From Agitococcus lubricus (GTDB lineage Bacteria > Pseudomonadota > Gammaproteobacteria > Pseudomonadales > Moraxellaceae), in contig NZ_QAON01000006.1 in assembly GCF_003051055.1 (NCBI RefSeq), forward strand, positions 62,001 to 126,000: a DNA stretch of 64,000 bases, given 5' to 3'. The translations under genes were made by a program, and so were the position numbers. Of this stretch, positions 9,633-18,704 are shown piece by piece. The notes under the pieces were generated by a model. That model was not told where the DNA came from. It did not search any database and worked only from the letters and a program-made list of their open reading frames with translations. Each line of letters begins with the position of its first letter. Positions within the stretch are counted from its first letter, which is position 1.

Positions 9633-9733
9633 GACGATTCCATGATTGATGAAGTAAACGAGACCGTATGTCTCAAAGTATAAAACACGTTGTACGCACT
9701 GTATGTATTTGCATACAACTTGCCCTGTCTATC

Positions 9734-10651
9734 TTAAGATATCGCTTTAAGCGTATAACCTTGACGTGGAAAATGAACGTGTAAGGTGCCTAGCTCTGTA
9801 TCTTGACGCGCCACAATATAACGCTCTGTGTTTGCACCCACTAAAACACCCATAGTCGGTTCGCAACCATAATCGGCAGGGGTAATGGTGACGGTATGTC
9901 CAATTAATAAATCTTGGCGATATGTTTCTGGAATCGTACGGGGTTCAGCTTTGGCGGCTAGCAAGGCATGTGCTTCATTCACATCACGACTGAGGCCATG
10001 TCCAAAATTTTTCATACGTGCCATCCATGCTAATAATTTAGGATGGCCTTGCAAAAATGGCGCTTCGGCTAAATCGTGAATAAACCACAAACTATGATAG
10101 GTGGAGAAATCGGCATGGGTTGGTTGTGCACCAAACAAGAACTCTTGACTTAAACGCTGCTCTAAATCCGCAATATGCTGCTTAATCACGGCTTTAGCTT
10201 TTAAGGGACTCACCGCTTTTACACGTGCTTTACGACCAACATTAATACGGTCAACTAAAAAACGACCGATATCTAATAAAGACATGGCTTTTAACACTTT
10301 TATATTGAGTGTCATGGTACCTGATACAAACAAACTGGCAAAAAATAAATCTAAATCCACTTTGCTAATATAGGCTTGTTGCTCAGCGTCTAAATTTTCG
10401 ACCGCTAATAGAGGCTTTTGGCTTAATTGCGCAATTTCGGCGGCAATAATTTTGCTATCACAAAAAATATCTGCGCCCATTTGTGCCACAGGAATTTTAC
10501 GATAACCACCTGCTAAACGCGCTAATAACGGACGCGGTGGCATTTCACGGGTCACACATGACAACCAATTTACTTGGGCATAACCGAGCATGACACGGAT
10601 TTTTTCGGAAAATGGGGACATCGAATAGTGATGCAAAATAAAATCAGCCAT
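9734..10651 (-). CDS. Glutathione S-transferase family protein
   Basis: I place the start at ATG 10651, which has GGAG 5 bases upstream; the GTG six bases earlier overlaps that RBS. The product is 305 residues. The first 80 residues look like a thioredoxin-fold GST N-domain (HHYSMSPFSEKIRVML, then KIPVAQMGADIFCDSKII with the cis-Pro loop and the Asp-Ser glutathione-binding pair). A helical C-domain follows, then a tail of about 80 residues rich in beta strand (GHTVTITPADYG..., HFPRQGYTL) that ordinary GSTs of about 210 residues lack. The substrate is unknown. It stands between prpF and the ABC exporter with no sign of tight coupling. Confidence 0.8.
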   Translation of the reverse strand: MADFILHHYSMSPFSEKIRVMLGYAQVNWLSCVTREMPPRPLLARLAGGYRKIPVAQMGADIFCDSKIIAAEIAQLSQKPLLAVENLDAEQQAYISKVDLDLFFASLFVSGTMTLNIKVLKAMSLLDIGRFLVDRINVGRKARVKAVSPLKAKAVIKQHIADLEQRLSQEFLFGAQPTHADFSTYHSLWFIHDLAEAPFLQGHPKLLAWMARMKNFGHGLSRDVNEAHALLAAKAEPRTIPETYRQDLLIGHTVTITPADYGCEPTMGVLVGANTERYIVARQDTELGTLHVHFPRQGYTLKAIS

Positions 10652-10741
10652 ATTCACTCCAAAACAAATGACAATAAAGATGGCTGATTATAAGCATTTA
10701 GCGTATTAAAATAGTGATTTGATGGCTAGATTTTTCATCTT

Positions 10742-10757
10742 AAGGTGATTTCACCTT
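10742..10757. terminator. Small perfect hairpin between the ABC exporter and the GST gene
   Basis: AAGGTGA and TCACCTT pair perfectly around two bases, starting 19 bases after the stop of the minus-strand ABC gene. The minus side is followed by a mixed A-rich stretch, so termination is uncertain. Confidence 0.3.
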
Positions 10758-10775
10758 GATAATTTTTGCTCTGCA

Positions 10776-12602
10776 TCATTCCTCTCCCAAAAAACCACCA
10801 CTTTGTCTTGCCCATAAACGGGCATACAAACCATTAGCGGCTAGTAGTTCGGTATGTGTCCCTTGCTCAATAATTTTGCCTTCATCGACTACGACTAACC
10901 TATCCATTGCCGCAATCGTTGATAAGCGATGCGCAATCGCAATGACTGTCTTCCCTGCCATTAATTGATATAAACAGGTTTGAATCGCAGCTTCGACTTC
11001 AGAGTCTAAGGCACTGGTTGCTTCATCTAATAATAGAATAGGAGCATCTTTTAACATGACACGAGCAATCGCAATGCGTTGACGTTGTCCACCTGATAAT
11101 TTTACGCCACGTTCCCCAACATGCGCTTCAAACCCCGTACGCCCTTCTGCATCTTTTAAGGACAAAATAAAGTCTAAAGCCTGTGCTTTAGTCACCGCTT
11201 CTATCATGTCTGCTTCTTGAGCTTCTGGTCGACCATACAATAAATTATCTCGCACTGAACGATGTAATAAGGAGGTATCCTGTGTCACCATACCAATATG
11301 ACTGCGCAAAGAATCCTGTGTGATTTGGGTAATATCTTGTCCATCAATCAGAATTTGACCGCGATTGACCTCGTAAAATCGTAATAATAAATTGACTAAG
11401 GTACTTTTTCCTGCACCTGAACGACCCACGACACCAATTTTTTCGCCCGCTTTTATGGTGAGATTAAAGTTATGAAATACGCGTTTGTGAGGATTATAGG
11501 CAAACTCTATCTCCTTAAAACAAATTTCACCTTGTTGAATCGTTAAGGGTTTAGCATTCGGAGCATCACTGATACTGTGTGGTTTTGACAATGTACTCAT
11601 CCCATCACGAATAGTGCCAATATGCTCAAATAACATCGCTAACTCCCACATAATCCAATGGGAAATACCATTCAAACGTAAAGCCATTGCTGTAGAAGCC
11701 GCCACCGCACCGACTGACGTATCACCTTTAGACCATAACCATAAGGCGAGGCCTGCGGTACCTGCGACTAAAATCATATTCACTAGCTGGTTGACGGTTT
11801 CAAACAAAGAGACCAAACGCATTTGCTGATGTACCGTGACCATAAACTCTTGCATTGCATGTTTGACATAAGCCGATTCACGCTGACTATAGGAGAATAG
11901 TTTAACGGTACTGATGTTGGCATAGGCATCGGTAATACGACCTGTCATCAACGCACGTGCATCGGCTTGACGCTCGGCAGTACGGCCTAACTTGGGAATA
12001 AAGTAGGTCAATGCCAAACCAAAAAGGAGTATCCAGACGGCAAATGGCAGTAACAGCCACATATCAAAACTTTGTAAGACAACACCACACGTAATAAAAT
12101 ACACCAACATAAACATGACCATATTGGCAATTACCATAATGGCATCACGAACGGCCAATGCTGTTTGCATCACTTTTGCCGAAACACGGCCTGCAAACTC
12201 ATCTTGATAAAAACCTAAACTATGGTCGAGCATTAAACGATGGAAATTCCAGCGCAAACGCATTGGAAAATTGCCTTGTAAGGTCTGAAATTTGACGAGG
12301 GCTTGAAGTAAGACCAACAAAGGACTAGCTAAGACCATCACAGCCATTATCGTTAAATAATGACCTTTTTCTTGCCATAACTCGGTTGGACTGAAATGAT
12401 TTAACCAGTCAACCACACTTCCCATCATACTAAATAGAAAGGCTTCAAATGCACCAATCAGCCCCGTCACTAACATGAGAGTGATAATCCATGGTCTAAA
12501 ACCTTCGGTACAAGAATAAATAAATGCCCATAACCCTAATTTGGGGGTTGTTGGTGCATCTTCAGGATAGGGATTAATGCGGCGTTCAAACCAAGAAAAC
12601 AT
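10776..12602 (-). CDS. ABC transporter, fused permease and ATPase (exporter type)
   Basis: This 608-residue protein is a typical half-size ABC exporter. Hydrophobic segments cover about residues 35-60, 83-103, 155-200 and 270-325. The ATPase has Walker A GRSGAGKS at 393-400, signature LSGGQ at 502-506, Walker B ILLLDE at 522-527, and the switch His in IAIAHRLST near residue 560. It would work as a dimer in the inner membrane and pump a lipid, drug or peptide outward. The family includes MsbA and multidrug exporters, but the sequence alone does not identify the substrate. The N-terminal 30 residues are soluble and not a signal peptide. It stands alone and is divergent from the START-domain gene. 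Confidence 0.9.
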   Translation of the reverse strand: MFSWFERRINPYPEDAPTTPKLGLWAFIYSCTEGFRPWIITLMLVTGLIGAFEAFLFSMMGSVVDWLNHFSPTELWQEKGHYLTIMAVMVLASPLLVLLQALVKFQTLQGNFPMRLRWNFHRLMLDHSLGFYQDEFAGRVSAKVMQTALAVRDAIMVIANMVMFMLVYFITCGVVLQSFDMWLLLPFAVWILLFGLALTYFIPKLGRTAERQADARALMTGRITDAYANISTVKLFSYSQRESAYVKHAMQEFMVTVHQQMRLVSLFETVNQLVNMILVAGTAGLALWLWSKGDTSVGAVAASTAMALRLNGISHWIMWELAMLFEHIGTIRDGMSTLSKPHSISDAPNAKPLTIQQGEICFKEIEFAYNPHKRVFHNFNLTIKAGEKIGVVGRSGAGKSTLVNLLLRFYEVNRGQILIDGQDITQITQDSLRSHIGMVTQDTSLLHRSVRDNLLYGRPEAQEADMIEAVTKAQALDFILSLKDAEGRTGFEAHVGERGVKLSGGQRQRIAIARVMLKDAPILLLDEATSALDSEVEAAIQTCLYQLMAGKTVIAIAHRLSTIAAMDRLVVVDEGKIIEQGTHTELLAANGLYARLWARQSGGFLGEE

Positions 12603-13183
12603 GCTGGCTCACAATGTATTATCGTTGAAAATAGATTAAGGTCTGTTGATAGGTTGATTGAATCTAGGCACGATGATAAGCGGAAGCACAAAACACTTTT
12701 TCTCATATCACAAGCATCTTAGCGATGAAGAATCTTGGTATAACGTATGCTTTTGGCTTCAGTCTCTAACTTGCTTAAATTCGTGCTGACCGATGGCTCA
12801 TCGCTAACACGTCAACAATCCCTCGTACCATTTGGCTGGTTGGTGCTCAACAGAAATTGAGCTCAAGGGGCTATGACTGTATTAAAGCGTCTTTGGCTCA
12901 ACATCACAATAAAAAAATCGTTGAACAAGATACCCTCTCTGTTATGCCTTAAACTGTATTGTTGTGACATAACAATAGATAACGAGACACTTACTAATGA
13001 TATTTATATCTGTTTGTGTTATACAAGCTCGCGCCTAATAGGCAAAAGGTACATTATTCAAGCAAAATAGACGTTAAATAGGAAATAAACCGCTACGTTA
13101 TGCTTTATTTTAGTCATTTTGACTGCAATGATGTGTTTCATATCACCATGTTATAACCACAACCGCACCACTGAGGTTTAATC
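12603..13183. other. Divergent intergenic region of 581 bases, possible degraded gene
   Basis: This lies between the divergently read ABC exporter and START-domain genes and must hold both promoters. On the plus strand, TTGACT (13119-13124) and TATCAC (13141-13146) lie 16 bases apart upstream of the START gene, a weak promoter match. GAGG precedes that gene's ATG by 6 bases. Around 12751-12860 a short plus-strand frame faintly recalls the N-terminal part of chorismate lyase, ending in a stop. It may be a decayed gene, but this is weak. No intact gene or RNA is evident. Confidence 0.4.
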
Positions 13184-13888
13184 ATGTTAAAAAAATGGGG
13201 AATAATTAGCGTCATGCTGTTGTCTAGCCTATCGGCTGGCACTTATGCTGCTAATGATGACTTAAGCGAACTCCGTGATACCAATCCTGATGAATGGCAA
13301 CTTGTCAAAAATGATGCCCGACGTGATATCAAAACCTATTCCAAACGGGAAGACGGTAAACGTATACGCTCGTTTAAGGTGGATATGATTGTTGACGCAC
13401 CGCTAGAAGCTGTGGCACGTTTGCATTTTGATTATGAAAACTATCCACGCTGGTACTTTAAGGCCAGACAATCCCGTTTACTCAAAAAAGTCTCACCAAC
13501 CGAGCTCTATTATTATCAAGTCTTTAGTGCGCCCTATGGTCTGCCTGACCGTGATGTGATTTTACATAATGTGATTGAGCCTTATACCCCACAAAAAGGC
13601 TTTTTACGTTTTAATATTACCGCTGTGCCTAATTTCATGCCTGAGCAACCCACCTTAGTTCGCATTTTGGCAATGAATATGACGGTAACATTTACCCCAT
13701 TAGGCGGTGGTAAAACACGTTTAGAATCTGAAGGGTATTTAGACCCTGGTGGATTAGCCCCTGCATGGGCAACGAACTATGTACAACGCAACGCACCCTA
13801 TGCAGTGATGTTGGGGGTACAACGTATGGTACAAAGTGATGACTATTTGAATAGTAAATTGCCGATGCCATTTAAGTATAAAGAGTAA
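13184..13888 (+). CDS. Secreted START-domain (lipid-binding-like) protein
   Basis: A signal peptide (MLKKWG..., cleavage near TYA at residue 22) is followed by a START/SRPBCC-type domain over about residues 35-225. Characteristic pieces are VDAPLEAVARLHFDYENYPRW, YYQVFSAPYGLPDRDVIL and TRLESEGYLDPGGLAPAWATNY. This fold has a hydrophobic pocket that usually binds lipids or sterol-like ligands. The protein would sit in the periplasm, perhaps handling lipids, but the ligand is unknown. The length of 234 residues fits other bacterial START proteins with a leader. GAGG 6 bases upstream supports the start. It is monocistronic, with a strong terminator right after it. Confidence 0.87.
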   Translation: MLKKWGIISVMLLSSLSAGTYAANDDLSELRDTNPDEWQLVKNDARRDIKTYSKREDGKRIRSFKVDMIVDAPLEAVARLHFDYENYPRWYFKARQSRLLKKVSPTELYYYQVFSAPYGLPDRDVILHNVIEPYTPQKGFLRFNITAVPNFMPEQPTLVRILAMNMTVTFTPLGGGKTRLESEGYLDPGGLAPAWATNYVQRNAPYAVMLGVQRMVQSDDYLNSKLPMPFKYKE

Positions 13889-13893
13889 TCACA

Positions 13894-13917
13894 GGGCATC
13901 TTTCGATGCCCTTTTTT
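13894..13917 (+). terminator. Rho-independent terminator of the START-domain gene
   Basis: Stem GGGCATC/GATGCCC has a 4-base loop and is followed by six Ts. It ends 3 bases before the stop of the convergent rlmI gene. A-residues on its other side may let it also stop transcripts from rlmI. Confidence 0.85.
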
Positions 13918-13919
13918 AT

Positions 13920-15104
13920 TTAAGCCCCCAACACCCTTGCCATCACACATTTTAAGTAGGATGTTTCTGGAATGGCTGGATGAACAGGATGGTCTGCCCC
14001 CTGCCCACCAATAAACACTACTTGTGTAGTTTTATCTAAATGACGACTTGCGCCACGAATCACATCGACCAACTCTTCGGTTTTTAAGTGCATTGAACAA
14101 GAGCCAGAGACCAACACCCCATCTTTAACCAACAAACGCATCGCCAATTCATTAATGCGACGATAAGCTTGTAAACCATTAGCATGGTCTTTACGTTTTT
14201 GCATAAATGCAGGTGGGTCTAAGACAATCACGTCAAACTGTTCGCCTTGCTGTTTTAGCTGAGTCAATACCGTAAACGCATCACCTTGTAAGGTTTTTAC
14301 ATTTTCTAAGCCATTAGCTTGGGCATTCTTTTGCACAATCTCTAAGGCAAATTCCGAGGCATCCACACAAGTGACTTCGGCCGCACCAAACGCGGCGGCT
14401 TGTACGCCCCAACTGCCTGCATAAGAAAACACATCTAAGACGCGTTTGCCCTTAACAACACGTTGTAATTGAGCGCGTGATTCACGATGGTCATAAAACC
14501 AACCCGTTTTTTGTCCTTCATACACAGGCGCAAAAAATTTAACGCCATTTTCAACCAAAGGCACTAAACCGGGTACTTCGCCATAAGCCACTTCGATATA
14601 ACTCGCCAAGCCTTCTAAAGCACGCGCTTTGCTATCATTTTTAAACAAAATGCCTTGTGGATTAAGCACTTTTACTAAGGCCTGAACAATCTCATCTTTC
14701 ACCAATTCCATGCCTGCGGTGGTGGTTTGTACCACACAATAATCACCAAATCTGTCTACCACTAAACCGCATAAACCATCACTATCGCCATACACTAAAC
14801 GATAATACGGTTCAGGATAAAAACGTTCGCGTAAACTTAAGGCTTGATTGATACGATGCACCAATAACGATTTATCTAAAGGATGTTTGACATCACGACT
14901 AATTAAACGCGCACAAATTAAAGATTGTGGGCTAACAGTGGCAATCCCTAATTTTTTACCTGCAAAGTCCTCAATCACGACTTGTTCACCAGCGTTGAGT
15001 GTTTTGAGGGGTGTTTTTGCGGTATCAATTTCGTTGGAGTAAATCCATAAATGACCTTCGCGTAAACGGCGGTCTTCGTATTTTTTAAGGGAGAGAGTTT
15101 TCAT
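13920..15104 (-). CDS. rlmI: 23S rRNA m5C1962 methyltransferase RlmI
   Basis: I choose ATG 15104, giving 394 residues, close to the 396 of E. coli RlmI, with GGATA 7 bases upstream. An in-frame ATG at 15149 would fall inside the terminator of the gcv transcript and add an unlikely hydrophobic leader. The N-terminal part is a PUA-like RNA-binding domain (RRLREGHLWIYSNEI). The C-terminal SAM methyltransferase shows motif I VLDVFSYAGSWGVQAAAFGA, motif IV VIVLDPPAFMQ and a SGSCSMHL loop holding the reactive cysteine region. It methylates C1962 of 23S rRNA using SAM. It lies downstream of gcvPB on the same strand but is separated by a terminator. Confidence 0.9.
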   Translation of the reverse strand: MKTLSLKKYEDRRLREGHLWIYSNEIDTAKTPLKTLNAGEQVVIEDFAGKKLGIATVSPQSLICARLISRDVKHPLDKSLLVHRINQALSLRERFYPEPYYRLVYGDSDGLCGLVVDRFGDYCVVQTTTAGMELVKDEIVQALVKVLNPQGILFKNDSKARALEGLASYIEVAYGEVPGLVPLVENGVKFFAPVYEGQKTGWFYDHRESRAQLQRVVKGKRVLDVFSYAGSWGVQAAAFGAAEVTCVDASEFALEIVQKNAQANGLENVKTLQGDAFTVLTQLKQQGEQFDVIVLDPPAFMQKRKDHANGLQAYRRINELAMRLLVKDGVLVSGSCSMHLKTEELVDVIRGASRHLDKTTQVVFIGGQGADHPVHPAIPETSYLKCVMARVLGA

Positions 15105-15133
15105 TAGAATATCCGAAAATAACATTGGCAAAG

Positions 15134-15155
15134 AAAAAAGGCGCAACATTGCGCC
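15134..15155 (-). terminator. Rho-independent terminator of the glycine cleavage transcript
   Basis: On the minus strand, GGCGCA/TGCGCC pairs around a 4-base loop and is followed by six Ts. It starts 17 bases after the gcvPB stop and is one of the strongest terminators in the window. Confidence 0.85.
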
Positions 15156-15172
15156 TTTTTCTATTGAGAGCT

Positions 15173-16633
15173 TTACTCTGCTTTAGGCTGCCAGACTAAA
15201 TCTAACTCACGCGCGGCACGTACGTCATCTAAACGGCGAACAGGCATGGTATGCGGTGCGCCTTTGACCAATTCTGGTTCGGTTTTGGCCTCTTCCAAAA
15301 TTTTAACTAAAGCCGTCGCAAAGTTGTCTAATTCATCTTTGGCTTCGGTTTCGGTTGGCTCAATCAAAAAGCACTCCGGTACTAACAATGGGAAGTATGT
15401 TGTTGGTGCATGGAAACCATAGTCCAACAAACGCTTAGCAATATCCATTGCCGATACACCCAAGGTCTTCGCTTCTTTGGCAAAGGTAATAATAAACTCA
15501 TGCGAAGCACGACGCTCTGGATAGGCTAATTGCAAGCCAGCTTGTGCTAATTTGTGCATTAAGTAGTTGGCATTGAGTGTTGAGTATTCACCCACACGAT
15601 GCAAACCTTCACGACCCAACACAGCCGCATAAAAATAAGCACGCAACAATACGCCAGCATTACCCATAAACGCAGATAAATGACCAATACTTTGTGGCAA
15701 GTCATTTTTGTCTAACCAACGATAACGGCCATCTGCTTCTTTACCAACAATCGGTGTTGGTAAAAATGGTAATAAACGCTCACCCACACCCACAGGGCCT
15801 GCACCCGGCCCACCACCACCGTGTGGTGTGGCAAAGGTTTTGTGTAGGTTCATGTGTAATACGTCAAAACCCATGTCACCGGGTCTAACTTTACCTAAAA
15901 TCGCGTTTAAGTTTGCACCATCGTAATATAACAAACCGCCTGCTTCGTGAACGATTTGGGCAATTTGGTCGATTTGTTGTTCAAACACACCACAGGTTGA
16001 TGGGTTAGTCATCATCAAACCCGCAGTTTGTGGGCCAACCGCTAATTTTAAGGCTTCAACATCCACGTCACCATTGGCAAGCACAGGAATTTCACGCACC
16101 TTATAACCACACATCACGGCGGTTGCTGGGTTTGTACCATGTGCAGCCGCAGGAATTAACATTTCGCTACGCTCATGGTCGTTACGTGCTTGGTGATAGG
16201 CACGAATCATCGCCACACCTGCAAACTCACCTTGTGCACCTGCGGCTGGTGTTAAGGACACACCTTTCATGCCTGTCACTTCTTTCAAGACTTCTTGCAA
16301 GTCATACATACAAGCCAAAAAGCCTTGAGAGTGCGTAACGGGTGCTAAAGGATGACGACCTAAAAAGCCAGACATCATTGCACCTTTATGCGCACCACGT
16401 GGGTTGTATTTCATCGTACAAGAGCCAAGCGGATAAAACTGAGTATCAATACTAAAGTTTTTGCGCGATAAATTGGTGTAGTGACGGACAACTTGCAGCT
16501 CAGATACTTCTGGCAACACAGCCGATTTTTTACGACGGAATTGTGCAGGAATATCAGTGGCTTCCTGACGAACTAAAGGTGCTTGAGAAGTCGCACGACG
16601 GCCTTCTTGGGAACGTTCAAAAATTAAGGTCAT
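15173..16633 (-). CDS. gcvPB: Glycine dehydrogenase (decarboxylating) subunit 2, GcvPB
   Basis: This is the C-terminal half of the P-protein as a separate gene. I choose ATG 16633 because AGGA lies 8 bases upstream; the ATG six bases earlier would leave only 2-3 bases. The pyridoxal phosphate lysine lies in [18 protein letters not shown], the family hallmark. [12 protein letters not shown] and AAHGTNPAT are also conserved. With GcvPA it decarboxylates glycine and passes the aminomethyl group to lipoyl-GcvH. The gcvPA stop overlaps the gcvPB RBS, so the two subunits are translationally linked. Length (about 486) matches the family. Split P-proteins occur in Gram-positives and some gammaproteobacteria such as Legionella and Coxiella. 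Confidence 0.95.
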   Translation of the reverse strand: MTLIFERSQEGRRATSQAPLVRQEATDIPAQFRRKKSAVLPEVSELQVVRHYTNLSRKNFSIDTQFYPLGSCTMKYNPRGAHKGAMMSGFLGRHPLAPVTHSQGFLACMYDLQEVLKEVTGMKGVSLTPAAGAQGEFAGVAMIRAYHQARNDHERSEMLIPAAAHGTNPATAVMCGYKVREIPVLANGDVDVEALKLAVGPQTAGLMMTNPSTCGVFEQQIDQIAQIVHEAGGLLYYDGANLNAILGKVRPGDMGFDVLHMNLHKTFATPHGGGGPGAGPVGVGERLLPFLPTPIVGKEADGRYRWLDKNDLPQSIGHLSAFMGNAGVLLRAYFYAAVLGREGLHRVGEYSTLNANYLMHKLAQAGLQLAYPERRASHEFIITFAKEAKTLGVSAMDIAKRLLDYGFHAPTTYFPLLVPECFLIEPTETEAKDELDNFATALVKILEEAKTEPELVKGAPHTMPVRRLDDVRAARELDLVWQPKAE

Positions 16634-16643
16634 GGTCATTTTC

Positions 16644-18005
16644 CTAAGCAGCTAAAGCTTGTGTTAATGCTTGAGCAAAACGCGCTAAATCAGCGGCATT
16701 TTTGGTTTCGGTGGTACAAACCAATAAGGCATTGCCTAATTCTGGATAATAAGGACTTAAATCCAAACCACCCAACACGCCTAATTCCGCCATTTTGGCT
16801 AAAACAGGGGCAACTGGTTTATCTAACTGTAATACCACTTCATGGAAAACCACGTTATCAAACACACGCTTTACCCCTGCAATTTGACTAACTTGCTGGG
16901 TTAACGTTTGAATATTATGGTGAGAAGCTAAGGCAACACGCTCTAAACCTTCTGCACCCATTAAACTTAAATAAATGGTCGCCGCAGTCATGGCTAAGCC
17001 TTGATTAGTACAAATATTGGACGTGGCTTTGGCACGACGAATATGTTGTTCACGCGCTTGTAAAGTTAAGGCAAAACCTGTTTTACCTTCTAAATCCACG
17101 GTACGGCCAATAATACGCCCCGGCATTTGGCGAACGTGTTCTTGTTTACACGACAAGAAACCGACATAAGGGCCGCCAGAAGATAAAGGAATACCAAAAG
17201 GCTGACCTTCACCGACAACAATATCCGCGCCTTTATTACCCCATTCGTTGGGTGGTGTTAAGATAGCTAATGCCATTGGGTTAACCACAGCAATCACCAA
17301 AATATTATTGGCCTCTGCCCAACGTGTTAAGGTGTCAACGTCTTCTAATGCGCCAAAGAAGTTAGGATAAGGAATCACTAAGGCAGCATAATCTTGACCA
17401 CTAAAGGCTTCTAAACTGGCAGGATTGATTGTGCCGTTATCTTGTTGATAATCTAATTCAACTAATTCAATGCCTTGCATTTCAACAATGGCTTTGACCG
17501 CACTACGATATAAGGGCGATACAGTCTTTGGCATCAGAATACGTCTAGATTTGGATTTTTTATGGGCGCGAATCGCCATTAACACTGCTTCAGATAAACC
17601 AGATGCACCGTCATACACCGAGGCGTTACACACATCCATACCCGTAATGTGTGCCATCATACTTTGGAATTCATAAATAACTTGTAACGTGCCTTGTGAG
17701 GCTTCTGCTTGATACGGTGTATAAGCAGTCATAAATTCGCCACGAGCCACTAAATCCCATACAGCCGCAGGAATATGATGCTCATAAGCACCTGCGCCAA
17801 TAAAACACAAAGCACCTGCATCTTGTTGGCTACGCTCTTGCATAATACGCAAAGCGTCCATTTCGCTTAAACCATCAGGAATAGCGGTTAAGGGTTGGCA
17901 ACGTAAATGGGCAGGAATCTCATCAAACAAAGCACTAACGCTGTCAACACCCATCGTGTCGAGCATCGCACGTACATCAGAGTCGGTATGCGGAATAAAT
18001 GGCAT
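16644..18005 (-). CDS. gcvPA: Glycine dehydrogenase (decarboxylating) subunit 1, GcvPA
   Basis: This 453-residue protein is the N-terminal half of the P-protein. It has [24 protein letters not shown] near residue 70, [20 protein letters not shown] near 95, and [20 protein letters not shown] near 235, all typical of GcvPA. It has the aspartate aminotransferase-like fold but lacks the PLP lysine, which sits in GcvPB. The two form an alpha2-beta2 enzyme in the cytoplasm. It follows gcvH after a 183-base gap full of hairpins and a C-rich repeat, so part of the transcript may be controlled separately. The RBS is weak. Confidence 0.95.
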   Translation of the reverse strand: MPFIPHTDSDVRAMLDTMGVDSVSALFDEIPAHLRCQPLTAIPDGLSEMDALRIMQERSQQDAGALCFIGAGAYEHHIPAAVWDLVARGEFMTAYTPYQAEASQGTLQVIYEFQSMMAHITGMDVCNASVYDGASGLSEAVLMAIRAHKKSKSRRILMPKTVSPLYRSAVKAIVEMQGIELVELDYQQDNGTINPASLEAFSGQDYAALVIPYPNFFGALEDVDTLTRWAEANNILVIAVVNPMALAILTPPNEWGNKGADIVVGEGQPFGIPLSSGGPYVGFLSCKQEHVRQMPGRIIGRTVDLEGKTGFALTLQAREQHIRRAKATSNICTNQGLAMTAATIYLSLMGAEGLERVALASHHNIQTLTQQVSQIAGVKRVFDNVVFHEVVLQLDKPVAPVLAKMAELGVLGGLDLSPYYPELGNALLVCTTETKNAADLARFAQALTQALAA

Positions 18006-18050
18006 GGGATTTTGCTCAGATTAAGCGGTAAACGTGGGAAAACAACATGT

Positions 18051-18104
18051 TCCCCTCCCTAATTTTAGGGACAGGGTTAGGATGAGGCTGTCATCTCCTC
18101 ACCC
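18051..18104. repeat. C/G-skewed imperfect palindrome between gcvH and gcvPA
   Basis: The sequence alternates CCCTCCCTAATTTTAGGGA-type and AGGGTTAGGATGAGG/CTCCTCACCC-type blocks. It resembles the larger element at 18612-18693 in arrangement (C-run, T/A centre, AGGG, then G-run and C-run), suggesting the same repeat family in decayed form. It contains no gene. Confidence 0.4.
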
Positions 18105-18115
18105 AATAATCGTAG

Positions 18116-18180
18116 CCTGTATGGAGCATCGCGTCATACAGGACACCAAATATGCAGTGACTCCCGTGTTATCACACGGG
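18116..18180 (-). other. Two stem-loops downstream of gcvH
   Basis: CCTGTATG/CATACAGG (18116-18142, 11-base loop) and CCCGTGT/ACACGGG (18163-18180, 4-base loop) lie between the gcvH stop and gcvPA. Neither has a T-run. They may act as RNA processing or stabilising hairpins that allow more GcvH than GcvP, but this is inference. Confidence 0.45.
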
Positions 18181-18188
18181 CTACACAA

Positions 18189-18578
18189 TCAATGCTCAGC
18201 AGCAACTTGCTCGTCGTACTCGTCGCTTGATAACAAGTCATCTAACTCTTCAACTGAAGATACACGGATTTTGTACATCCAGCCTTCGCCGTAGGGGTCA
18301 GAGTTAATCAACTCTGGTGTGTCTTCTAACGCGGTGTTAATAGCAACCACTTCACCAGAAACAGGGGCGTAAATATCCGAAGCCGCTTTTACAGACTCAA
18401 CCACACCTGCTTCGTCACCTGCGGCAACGGTATCGCCAACTTCTGGCAACTCAACAAACACCAAATCACCTAATGCTTCTTGAGCGTGGTCAGTAATACC
18501 CACAACCACGATATCACCTTCTAAACGTGCCCATTCGTGGCTAGAAGCATATTTTAATTCGCTTGGCGTATTGCTCAT
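18189..18578 (-). CDS. gcvH: Glycine cleavage system H protein
   Basis: The 129-residue protein has the full H-protein pattern. ASSHEWA begins the domain at residue 11, [18 protein letters not shown] follows at 28-45, and [19 protein letters not shown] holds the lipoylation lysine, here Lys64. The C-terminal [12 protein letters not shown] is conserved. The lipoyl arm shuttles the aminomethyl group from GcvP to GcvT in the cytoplasm. It is flanked on both sides by C/G-skewed palindromic repeats (18051-18104 and 18612-18693) and downstream stem-loops, so it may have its own mRNA ends. Confidence 0.96.
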   Translation of the reverse strand: MSNTPSELKYASSHEWARLEGDIVVVGITDHAQEALGDLVFVELPEVGDTVAAGDEAGVVESVKAASDIYAPVSGEVVAINTALEDTPELINSDPYGEGWMYKIRVSSVEELDDLLSSDEYDEQVAAEH

Positions 18579-18611
18579 CTTTCATCTCTCTCTATCTATA
18601 AAACCAAAAAT

Positions 18612-18693
18612 ACTCCTCCCCTTATTAAGGGAGGTCAGGGAGGGGTTTGTTGCCCCAACCCCCTCCTAGCCTCCCCCTAAACTAGGGGGGGAA
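18612..18693. repeat. C/G-rich nested palindromic repeat between gcvT and gcvH
   Basis: The unit contains nested inverted repeats. CTCCC...GGGAG flanks a TTATTA centre. GGAGG-tca-GGGAGGGGTT then pairs with AACCCCCTC-cta-GCCTCC around GTTGCCCC, and a CTCCCCCTA/TAGGGGGGG hairpin closes it. The base composition is very different from the surrounding genes. Such C-rich palindromes are usually short interspersed elements. It has no coding capacity, and transcripts through it would fold strongly. A related but weaker copy lies on the other side of gcvH. Confidence 0.65.
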
Positions 18694-18704
18694 TAAATAC
18701 AAAT

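Noticed and set aside
12751-12860. A frame that faintly recalls chorismate lyase (LTDGSSLTRQ)
   Set aside because: The match is a few residues only, it ends in a stop, and the rest of the domain is missing; mentioned only as possible decay.
12873-13070. A 65-residue frame in the ABC/START intergenic region
   Set aside because: It has no RBS or recognisable domain and a Cys-rich, AT-driven composition typical of random frames.
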